Source: Breoghania sp963678585 (lineage in GTDB: Bacteria > Pseudomonadota > Alphaproteobacteria > Rhizobiales > Stappiaceae). From it: a stretch of 64,000 nt of DNA. Below the pieces are notes generated by a model, which searched no databases, was not told the DNA's origin, and was given only the letters and a program-made list of their open reading frames with translations. Positions within the stretch are counted from its first letter, which is position 1; each line of letters begins with the position of its first letter. This document shows positions 43,307 through 50,447 of this stretch, piece after piece. The DNA is taken from the NCBI GenBank assembly GCA_963678585.2, contig CAXXGA010000002.1, positions 1,674,001 through 1,738,000 on the forward strand. Reading direction: 5' to 3'. The translations under genes were made by a program, and so were the position numbers.

Positions 43307-43954
43307 ATGTCCACCATCCTCTACGCCCGCGTCTCCACGCTAGACCAGAACCTCACCCACCAGCGCAGCCAAGCCGAAGCGGCGGGCTTCACCATTGACG
43401 AAGTGGTGGCTGATCACGGCGTGTCAGGCGTCAGCACCCGCCTTGCAGAAAGAGAAGAAGGGAAGCGGCTGTTCGACAAGCTCCGCCGGGGTGACACGCT
43501 CGTGGTCCGTTGGGTTGACCGCTTGGGCCGCAATTATCAGGACGTGACGGACACCATTCGCCACTTCATGCGCCAAGGCGTTGTGATCCGAACCGTCATC
43601 AACAGCATGACCTTCGACGGAGCCACTACAGACCCCATGCAGGAGGCCGTCAGGGACGCTCTCATTGCCTTCATGGCTGCGTCGGCACAGGCACAGGCGG
43701 AAGCCACGAAAGCCGCTCAGCGGGCCGGTATTGAGGCGAGGAAGGGCGACCAGACGCGCTATCGCGGGAAGAAGCCCAGCTATGACCGCGCCACCTTCCG
43801 CACAGTGGTCGATATGCTGGCGAACGGGGCCGGAGCATCCGCCATTGCGAAGGCGACAGGGCTTTCCCGACAGACGGTCTTGCGCATCAGGGATAACCAA
43901 GCCGATGCGGAGAAGGCGTTGGCCAAGTGGGAAGCTGCGCCGGTTGAGGCGTGA
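43307..43954 (+). CDS. Serine recombinase (resolvase/invertase family)
   Basis: 215 aa. The catalytic serine is Ser10 in ILYARVSTLDQN; the catalytic domain continues with WVDRLGRNYQDVTDTIRHF (the conserved arginines of D-R-L-G-R). A C-terminal helix-turn-helix (ASAIAKATGLSRQTVLRIRD) binds DNA. GGAGGCACC before the ATG is a strong ribosome site. It is of the short resolvase/invertase size, not the large integrase type. The iterated CGGACA words just upstream may be its crossover or control site. No invertible segment is apparent by eye. Confidence 0.93.
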   Translation: MSTILYARVSTLDQNLTHQRSQAEAAGFTIDEVVADHGVSGVSTRLAEREEGKRLFDKLRRGDTLVVRWVDRLGRNYQDVTDTIRHFMRQGVVIRTVINSMTFDGATTDPMQEAVRDALIAFMAASAQAQAEATKAAQRAGIEARKGDQTRYRGKKPSYDRATFRTVVDMLANGAGASAIAKATGLSRQTVLRIRDNQADAEKALAKWEAAPVEA

Positions 43955-44536
43955 GCAGGGGCAATGGGGTTTGTATCGATCGGAGCGATACAATTCCCTC
44001 CGCGATGTAGTCCGGCTTCAGGCGATTGGGTTTGAAGGGGCTGAGCCGCCTCTGCGCAGCTACCTACCATCGAGCATGGTAGTCACCGCAAGCAGCCTCC
44101 ACGCGCTAACGGGGCAAGAGGCCCGTTGCGCTGCTCATTCTAATGTCCATCGGATGGATATTAGCTTCCCAAACCGTGGGGCGAACTGCTGTTTTGAAAG
44201 TCGGGGCTTGGTGAGCCTGCCCCCCTAACATCATTCCGAGTGATGTTAGCTCCCCGCACCGTCGCCCTCGCCGCGTCCTCGCAGTGCCACCTCAAGCGAA
44301 CCATGCGCCCACCATCAGCGCACCTGACGGTTATCCACAAGCCGCAATAGTCCCACAAGTCGGAGCAAATAACGCTGCAATCAATCTCCATATCCAGCAT
44401 TACGCTACTGCGAATTCGTCCCACATATGGGAGTATATCTCTCCTAGAAGGTGCTGATGAAACTTTCTACAGCGCGCACCTTTACTTATCCGGTCCTGAG
44501 GTTGATTCTCTGCCCCTGCCGACTTGCGGCAGATAG
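43955..44536. other. Island intergenic region without a supported gene
   Basis: 582 bp. An open frame of 87 codons on the minus strand (44161-44424) has no ribosome site or recognisable features. I see no RNA gene or repeat. Confidence 0.5.
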
Positions 44537-44863
44537 ATGGAGAATGAACTTATGAAGACTGAGAATTGCGTCGGAGACAGCATTGTCCTACTCATTGATG
44601 CGTGTGAGCAGGTGACGGTGAACGCCACTCCGGCGAACGACCACGCAGAACGGGCGCTCCATGTCGCGTTGGACGTGGCGGACCAAGCCTTTCAGATCGC
44701 CATGCGGCTTGCTGAGGGGGAGAAGACCAAGGAGGTGCGCGGACAGTTCCTGTTCGTGGCGGGGAAGGCGTTGGAACTGAGCCGCAGCCTCAACCTGAAG
44801 CCCACGAACAGAGCCGCGAAGTACCTCTCAATCGCTTTCGCCCTTGCGGATGATGGCCGGTAA
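44537..44863 (+). CDS. Hypothetical protein, 108 aa
   Basis: I do not recognise it. It is a small acidic and mostly helical soluble protein (HAERALHVALDVADQAFQIA, then FVAGKALELSRSLNLKPTNR). A second ATG (MKTENC) lies five codons in. There is no signal peptide. It is followed by a good terminator and then the BRO-type gene, so it is probably transcribed alone. It is likely an accessory gene of the island; coding status is probable from codon use and length. Confidence 0.55.
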   Translation: MENELMKTENCVGDSIVLLIDACEQVTVNATPANDHAERALHVALDVADQAFQIAMRLAEGEKTKEVRGQFLFVAGKALELSRSLNLKPTNRAAKYLSIAFALADDGR

Positions 44864-44888
44864 GCCACCCGCACCTTCTCCCGTCAGA

Positions 44889-44917
44889 AAGCCCCGCCTC
44901 ACCAGCGGGGTTTTTTG
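44889..44917 (+). terminator. Rho-independent terminator
   Basis: CCCCGC-CTCACCA-GCGGGG followed by TTTTTTG. It lies 27 bp after the 108-aa gene and before the BRO-type gene. Confidence 0.9.
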
Positions 44918-44960
44918 TTGCCCATACGGCCCCATGCGGCCCCCATACGGAGAAGATAAG

Positions 44961-45647
44961 ATGACCCAGAACGCCAACCTCACCATGTTCGACTTCCGCT
45001 CCCATCAGGTGCGTGTCGTGGAGATTGACGGTGACCCGTGGTTCGTTGCGAAGGATGCCTGTGACGTGCTCGGGCTCGGCAATCCAGCAATGGCGTGTCG
45101 CCCCCTCGAAGAGGTAGAGAGGCGGCGTTTGACACGTCGGGACTCCATCAGTCTGTTTGATAGAGTCCATGCGCCCTCCTACCTCGCGGTATCCGAAAGC
45201 GGCCTGTACGCCCTTATCATGCGTAGTGACAAGCCGGAGGCCAAGGAGTTCCGTGTTTGGGTGACGCGCGAAGTGCTCCCCTCCATCCGCAAGAACGGCG
45301 GCTATGTCGCGGGGCAGGAAGCAGTCGCCAAGGGCGAGATGAGCGACATGGAGTTCCTCGCTCGGGCACAGGAGGTGGCCTCGCGTGTCCTCGCGGATAT
45401 GAAGGGCAAGCTCAAGGCCGCGAACGACACCATCGACCGGAACCTTCTGAAGGTCACGGTGGATGAGCACCGCGCGCTGAGCCACATCTATCTGGATCAG
45501 GGCCTGAAGGTGAAGCTCGGCAAGGTCGCCACCATGATCTTGCGGGACCGTGGGCAGGAGCCAGAGAAGCCGGTGATCCGCCGGGACACACACAGTTCGA
45601 AGTTGTGGGGTTCGGTGGGGCGCAACATCAAGGCCACCACCGCCTGA
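44961..45647 (+). CDS. BRO-family antirepressor-like protein
   Basis: 228 aa from the ATG at 44961 with CGGAGAA before it. The Bro-N domain covers about residues 8-110: VVEIDGDPWFVAKDACDVLG, then AVSESGLYALIMRSDKPEAK and EFRVWVTREVLPSIRKNGGY, which is its typical ending. The C-terminal half is helical with a charged end and may bind DNA. Such proteins are phage or plasmid antirepressors or regulators. It supports a phage-related origin for the island. No cI-like repressor gene was found beside it. Confidence 0.9.
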   Translation: MTQNANLTMFDFRSHQVRVVEIDGDPWFVAKDACDVLGLGNPAMACRPLEEVERRRLTRRDSISLFDRVHAPSYLAVSESGLYALIMRSDKPEAKEFRVWVTREVLPSIRKNGGYVAGQEAVAKGEMSDMEFLARAQEVASRVLADMKGKLKAANDTIDRNLLKVTVDEHRALSHIYLDQGLKVKLGKVATMILRDRGQEPEKPVIRRDTHSSKLWGSVGRNIKATTA

Positions 45648-46844
45648 CAGCATCTCCCGCACATTTTCTGCGGGACAAGAGGGACCAGTTCAATCCGGTT
45701 GAACTAGCCAAGGGAGGTCAAACGGATTGGTGGTTCGTCTCTGAGGGCGTCCGTGCGTATCTGTTACGGCCCCTGAAGGCCACCAAAAGCCCCCGTTCGT
45801 GCACCTTCATCGCCCATACGTCCACCGTCTCCGCACCGTCAGGAACCTGCGAGGTGGAGGCTGGAAGTGGAGGCTCCGCCAATTGCCCCCGGATAAAGGG
45901 TGAGGCCCCCCTGTACATATCCTATACATGTTTATGGAGGTGTGATCGGGGTGGCTACATGCTCCCCTGTCGGGGATGCACGTAACGAGGTCCTACCTCA
46001 TTCATTACGGTGATAGGGAGCGGGATACGCAGCACCACGAGACGTGAACAGCAGCATGGTGGTTCCTCTCGTTGGACATACGCTATCTATTCCTTTTCCC
46101 TCCTTCTCCTTCCACCCTTCAAGAGAACCTGCCGCCACCTGAGGGGCAACCTGCACCACCTGAACACGCCCTCATGCCGACCACAGCGGCACGACACCGA
46201 TGCGCCAGGCTAAGGCATGTCGCCCCCACACGGGCTGACGGCTAGAGGCCCGCTCCCACGGCGCTCTTGACCACAGGACCAGCGAGATTGTCACCACCAG
46301 TCGGGGTGGCAGGATCGTGGTTCCGGGCTTGCTCAGATCAAGGCGTAGGTGTCTGCCACTCCCGCTCCCACCTTCTCAGCACCGGGCTTATGGTTCCCAG
46401 AGCCTTCAGGACGAACAAGGTTCTTCGCTGAGGCGAAGTAGCTGGCCTTGCCCACAGGACTGCATGAAGAAGGTGTCGCCCTCCTTCGACCTCATCAGCC
46501 CCATGCGGGCGCTTTTGGTTCCCCGTACGGTGGCATGACGCCTTGAAGGTCGCACCTGATCTGAGCAAGGCGGACAGGAAGTCTCGGGAGTAGCGGGAGC
46601 GGCGGGAGTAGCTTTGTCGGCTGTCTCAGGCTGACAGGACGAAGATCGTCGGCACCACGCACCAGCCCGTGAGTTTCATCGAGAAGAAGCACGCGCCCGT
46701 ACGTCTCCCCGTCCTGTTCCACTGAACGTCCCACCAGTTCAACCGACCGGTTTCACCCTGACAGGCCCTCGTGTCTGCGCAGGTTGATTACACGCGCCCA
46801 CAACACCCTCAGAAACAACCTGCCCCACCACAAGGAGCCTCCCA
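45648..46844. other. 1.2-kb island segment with no convincing gene
   Basis: Open frames on both strands are short, overlapping and without ribosome sites or protein features. The 22-bp string at 46157-46178 (starting CACCTGAACACG) recurs at 46852-46873 at the start of the RNase H gene, which suggests a partial duplication and decay. The segment may hold degraded genes, an origin or a non-coding RNA; nothing specific is supported. Confidence 0.5.
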
Positions 46845-47360
46845 ATGGCTGCACCTGAACACGCCCTCATGCCCGCTTCCACGCCCACGCACATCGTCAT
46901 TCACACCGACGGAGCTTGCTCCTGCAATCCCGGTCCCGGTGGATGGGGCGCAATCATCTCCTACCTCGACGATGACGACACGCAGCTTGATCGCATTGAG
47001 CTATCGGGCGGCGAAGCGCAGACCACGAACAACCGCATGGAAATCATGGCCGCCGTAGCCGCCCTGAACCACCTCAAGGACAACGACGGGAACGCCCTCA
47101 GCCTCCCGATCACCATCTTCAGTGACAGCAAGTATCTGGTGAACGGATTCATGCTGTGGCTCCCGAAATGGAAAGTGACTCGTTGGAGAGGGTCAGGGAA
47201 CAAGCCCGTCAAGAACCCCGACCTCTGGAAGGCGCTTGACGCCCTCACAGCGCCGCTGACGTTGGCCTTCGAGTGGGTGGAAGGTCATGCGGGTGACCCT
47301 GACAATGAAGCCGCTGACGCTCTCGCCAGTGCCGCTATCCCGGAGCGTACGGGCTTCTAG
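46845..47360 (+). CDS. rnhA: Ribonuclease HI
   Basis: 171 aa with AAGGAGCC before the ATG. The catalytic carboxylates are Asp22 in HTDGACSCNPGPGGWG, Glu66 in NNRMEIMAA, Asp94 in SDSKYLVNG and Asp158 in DNEAADALA, with the auxiliary His148 in EGHAGD. It cuts the RNA strand of RNA-DNA hybrids. The usual chromosomal rnhA is about 150 aa; this copy has a 14-residue N-terminal extension and lies on the island between the BRO-type gene and the integrase, so it is probably a mobile-element copy used in replication or phage biology. Confidence 0.94.
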   Translation: MAAPEHALMPASTPTHIVIHTDGACSCNPGPGGWGAIISYLDDDDTQLDRIELSGGEAQTTNNRMEIMAAVAALNHLKDNDGNALSLPITIFSDSKYLVNGFMLWLPKWKVTRWRGSGNKPVKNPDLWKALDALTAPLTLAFEWVEGHAGDPDNEAADALASAAIPERTGF

Positions 47361-47487
47361 GCGGCTTAGCGGGTAGTTCGCTCACCCGGATCACCAGACA
47401 GCACGTATCGTGATACGGCTGGTCCTGTCCTCCTTCCAGCCCTCGGCGCTCATTGCGTCGGGGCTTGGAGGTGCGCGAAGCCTCTGC

Positions 47488-49116
47488 TCACTCCCCGGCT
47501 TTGTTCACGGGAGCGCGCAGGTACGAAGGAACCTTCTTCATCTCCCGCATGAGCCCCGGCAGCAATGCCTCGCTCCTGCCGTAACCTTCCCCGGACTCTC
47601 CCGTCACGCGCCCGGTGATGTAGTTGCGCGCTGCATCCAGCACCCCGCCGACGACACACACGTCCTCGAACAGGTGCCGCCAGCCGTGGTTCGGGGCGAG
47701 TTCCTCGCGGGTTATGCCAAGCTTTCCCCTAATCCACTCAGCAACATTGCCCTGCGCCCTAGCTGAGAAAATCCGCTTCGCAGGATTGCCCTTCAAACCC
47801 GTCACGAAGGCAATCAAGCCCTCCCGCTCAAGGTCGGGATGCACAGGCACACGGCGTTCGCTACCGGCTGTCTTGAGCGTCTTTCCCCCCATTGTGGTCA
47901 GCCGATAGAACCACTGGCCGTCCACCTGAAAGAAGTCCGCAGCGGTCAACTGCGCCACCTCATTGATACGCGCACCAGAGTAGGCGCATAGCCAAGGCAA
48001 CCACCGCATGTCAGGCGAGGTTTCGAGACGGGCAGCTTCAAGCACCTTTCGGGCCTCTGCGAGTTGGAACGCCCTCTCCGCGCTTGGAACGGTCTGATAG
48101 GAGGGCAACTCGACAATGGAGAGCGGGTTTCCGGTCGGGAACAGATCACCGAGACTGCGCCTCCGCGCCCACTCGACCACCGTCCTCAGGTTCTGAAGGC
48201 GTTGCGAAATCGTGTTGTTCGAAAGCTGCTCAGCATCGAGCATCGACTGCAGCCACGCATCGGCCTCCTTGGCCGTCACGGTACTGACCGCATCGTCTCC
48301 CCGGAAGGCCACAAACTCGCTCGCTGCCGTGCGGTACTTATTCTCGGTCGCCTTTCTCAGAGGCAGCGCGGTCATGCCGGAAGCACGGCGCTTGACCTCC
48401 TTGTCTATCACGCCCTCAAAGGTCACAGACGGGGCAGAAACGGCCACAGGAGTCCGATCACGGGGCGAGATGAACGCGGGGTACTTCCCTGCTCCTTCAT
48501 CCTCTGAATAGTCTCCCTTGGCCTTTGCGAGGTTCACCCGTGCGGCTTCGGAGAGACTGAGAATACACCGCTCAATAAGCTGGCTACGGCTTTCCGGCGT
48601 CGTCACGATGCCATGCCCCGCCAGAACCTCATCCACCATCCTGCCGCAACGCTGCTCCATGTCCAACGCGCGCTGCTTATCCTTGTCCTTGTCGAGAACG
48701 ATGAGCAGCGGTTCAAGACGCCCCTCCCGAGCCGCACGGTTCACCTTGAGCACGTTCTTCCATATCTCCGGAGCGCCGGGATTCTCATCGAACGCATCGA
48801 TAAACCCCTGACGAAGCGTCCCCGCCAGCGCCAATATCTGCTTGTGGCTGAGCGACTTCGGACCACTCCGCAGGGTCTGCCAGAAACCCTGAAGTGCAGC
48901 GTGGGCTTCACTGAAGCGCGCCTTGGCAATTTGCCGGTCAGAGGTTCGCAGCGAGACTTTCACGAAATCCCTGATCGTTGCGCGCCGTGGCGCTCCATCG
49001 ACAGGAAGGGACACCACACGGCCATTTGCGGCCTGTCTGAGGTCAGACGGAACGCGAACGCGCAGATACCAGACATTTCCGAACTGGGTGGGGGAAGGCA
49101 TGGGAAGAAGACTCAT
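47488..49116 (-). CDS. Tyrosine-type site-specific integrase of the island
   Basis: 542 aa. The N-terminal segment YLRVRVPSDLRQAANGRV is the short arm-binding motif of many alphaproteobacterial integrases, followed by a SAM-like core-binding domain (about 220-320). The catalytic domain has Arg383 in CAYSGARINEVAQL, His477 and Arg480 in PNHGWRHLFEDV, and Tyr512 in GEGYGRSE. It reads away from tRNA-Val, 80 bp from its CCA end, as usual for tRNA-targeting elements. It recombines the att sites at 41367-41424 and 49162-49219. The start could also be Met6. The catalytic set looks intact. Confidence 0.95.
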   Translation of the reverse strand: MSLLPMPSPTQFGNVWYLRVRVPSDLRQAANGRVVSLPVDGAPRRATIRDFVKVSLRTSDRQIAKARFSEAHAALQGFWQTLRSGPKSLSHKQILALAGTLRQGFIDAFDENPGAPEIWKNVLKVNRAAREGRLEPLLIVLDKDKDKQRALDMEQRCGRMVDEVLAGHGIVTTPESRSQLIERCILSLSEAARVNLAKAKGDYSEDEGAGKYPAFISPRDRTPVAVSAPSVTFEGVIDKEVKRRASGMTALPLRKATENKYRTAASEFVAFRGDDAVSTVTAKEADAWLQSMLDAEQLSNNTISQRLQNLRTVVEWARRRSLGDLFPTGNPLSIVELPSYQTVPSAERAFQLAEARKVLEAARLETSPDMRWLPWLCAYSGARINEVAQLTAADFFQVDGQWFYRLTTMGGKTLKTAGSERRVPVHPDLEREGLIAFVTGLKGNPAKRIFSARAQGNVAEWIRGKLGITREELAPNHGWRHLFEDVCVVGGVLDAARNYITGRVTGESGEGYGRSEALLPGLMREMKKVPSYLRAPVNKAGE

Positions 49117-49161
49117 TGTGCACCGGCGCTGTGTACCAGTTGGAGCGCCGGAAACCCAGTG

Positions 49162-49219
49162 AAACGGGTTTATGCAATGAAATCAACGAGAAAGAATGGT
49201 GGGCGGTGAGAGACTCGAA
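49162..49219 (-). repeat. tRNA-proximal attachment site (att) of the island
   Basis: 58 bp identical to 41367-41424. It covers the tRNA-Val 3' end (49197-49219) and 35 bp beyond. Together with the integrase start it forms the tRNA-side junction of the element. Confidence 0.93.
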
Positions 49220-49272
49220 CTCCCGACATCCTCGGTGTAAACGAGGCGCTCTACCAACTGAGCTAACCGCCC
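49197..49272 (-). tRNA. tRNA-Val(UAC)
   Basis: 76 nt with encoded CCA. The acceptor GGGCGGT pairs with ACCGCCC; the D arm is GCTCAGTTGGTAGAGC; the anticodon stem-loop CCTCG-TTTACAC-CGAGG gives anticodon UAC; the T arm is GGGAGTTCGAGTCTC. It is intact because the island carries a replacement 3' end. It serves as the integration target. Confidence 0.96.
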
Positions 49273-49727
49273 TCCGCACGTCCGACCTGGGGCCAACGCG
49301 TTGCCGGACCGGAAGCCTCCCGCTCCCATCACAGCGTGGGACCGTTTAAGGGCAAAGCTTCCCGAATGCAAGACAGTAGGACTATCCCGCCCGTCCCCCA
49401 TGTGGACAGTTTCCGCCTGCCCGCCCCCCCCAACCGCGCAAGCGAGCCGGGAAAAGCCTCCTGCTCTTCGACAATTCCGCCCCCGCCGGTCAGACGAGGC
49501 CGATCCGTCGGGAGGAAGAAATCCTCATGCAACGAACCAATACACGAGAGCCGCCGATCACAATACCCAGCGCACGAATCCAACTATTCGATTGAATTCA
49601 CTATTTGATTGGCGCCCCGGCAAACGCCCGAGCGGATCGCACGCGCCGCCTGATCACGGGCGCCGGATACAAAAAAGCCCCGCCGGCGAAAATGCGCGAC
49701 GGGGCTTTTCAGACAAGCAGGAAACGA
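49273..49727. other. Intergenic region between tRNA-Val and hupB
   Basis: 455 bp. It contains the tRNA promoter side and the hupB terminator (49671-49710). No gene is supported. Confidence 0.6.
49671..49710. terminator. Rho-independent terminator after hupB
   Basis: AAAAGCCCCG...CGGGGCTTTT with inner CGCCGGCG pairing; T runs occur in both directions. It lies 18 bp after the hupB stop on the minus strand. Confidence 0.9.
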
Positions 49728-50003
49728 TCAGGAGTTGACCGCGTCCTTCAGGCCCTTGCCGGCCTTGAACTTCGGCGTCTTGGACGCCGGGATCTGGATC
49801 GGGTCGCCGGTGCGCGGGTTACGGCCTTCGGTCGCTGCGCGCTCGGAAACGAGGAAGTTACCGAACCCGATGATGCGCACTTCGTCACCACCCTTGAGCG
49901 TCTCGGTGATCGCGGCAAAGGTCGCATCAACAGCTTCGCCAGCCTGCGCCTTGGACAGACCGCTCTTCTCGGCAACCGCCGCCACGAGATCATTCTTGTT
50001 CAT
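49728..50003 (-). CDS. hupB: DNA-binding protein HU
   Basis: 91 aa, standard HU length. It starts MNKNDLVAAVAEKSGLSKAQ, and the DNA-binding arm region is GFGNFLVSERAATEGRNPRT with the tip GRNPRTGDPI. It bends and compacts DNA in the nucleoid. A strong ribosome site (AAAGGAACT) precedes the ATG. It lies downstream of lon as in most alphaproteobacteria but is separated by a 444-bp gap with a terminator, so it has its own promoter. Confidence 0.97.
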   Translation of the reverse strand: MNKNDLVAAVAEKSGLSKAQAGEAVDATFAAITETLKGGDEVRIIGFGNFLVSERAATEGRNPRTGDPIQIPASKTPKFKAGKGLKDAVNS

Positions 50004-50447
50004 AGCAGTTCCTTTCATGCAAATGGCGGATCGCCGTCGATTCGCGCTAGGATCCGCGCGAGCGACACTCCGGTGAAACGCGCCCCAACGCAAGCGAATT
50101 TCGCAGAATTCCGCCAGTTTTCCGGGATTTTGGCGATGATTTTGGGGATATTGCCCGATATTGAACCGGACAAGCCTGGATTGTGGCGAAATCTGGTCAT
50201 TTCCACGGCCCGAACGCGCCGGATAAAATCGGCCCTCCGGCGCACAAACAAGCCGTTTGAGCCCCCTCTGCCGTCGCGGATTCCAATCCCTTACACCACG
50301 CGCGAGCCGTACCGCCCGCCTCCCGATTCCCGGCAAGGAAAAGGGCAGAGCGATCGAAATCGCCCTGCCCCTGTCCTGATCCGGCGAGGAGACGCGCAAC
50401 CGTCTCCTCCTTGTCCGTCGCGTCGGGTCTTGCGGCCCGGCCGCCCC
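50004..50447. other. Intergenic region between lon and hupB
   Basis: 444 bp. It holds the lon terminator (50336-50371), a second hairpin GAGGAGACG/CGTCTCCTC at about 50386-50410, and the hupB promoter. No gene. Confidence 0.6.
50336..50371 (-). terminator. Rho-independent terminator after lon
   Basis: On the minus strand GGGCAGGGCGAT-TTCG-ATCGCTCTGCCC (one mismatch) is followed by TTTTCCTT. It lies about 80 bp after the lon stop. Confidence 0.75.

Larger units (their letters stand above)
41425..49219. mobile_element. Genomic island integrated in tRNA-Val(UAC)
   Basis: About 7.8 kb bounded by the 58-bp att repeats. It holds an ApeA-like HEPN gene, a serine recombinase, a 108-aa unknown, a BRO-type antirepressor, an RNase H and a tyrosine integrase beside the tRNA. 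The first gene is markedly AT-rich. There are no capsid, tail or conjugation genes, so it looks like a small integrative element or a decayed prophage or satellite carrying defence cargo. Confidence 0.88.

Noticed and set aside
44161..44424. 87-codon minus-strand frame in the island
   Set aside because: No ribosome site or homology that I recognise; left as intergenic.
45605..45985. 126-codon open frame overlapping the end of the BRO-type gene
   Set aside because: Starts inside the BRO-type gene in another frame and has many Cys/Gly/Thr without structure; not supported as a gene.
41194..49219. The long direct repeat as an insertion sequence or composite transposon
   Set aside because: No transposase or terminal inverted repeats; the repeat contains the tRNA 3' end and the integrase start, which identifies it as att plus integrase fossil.
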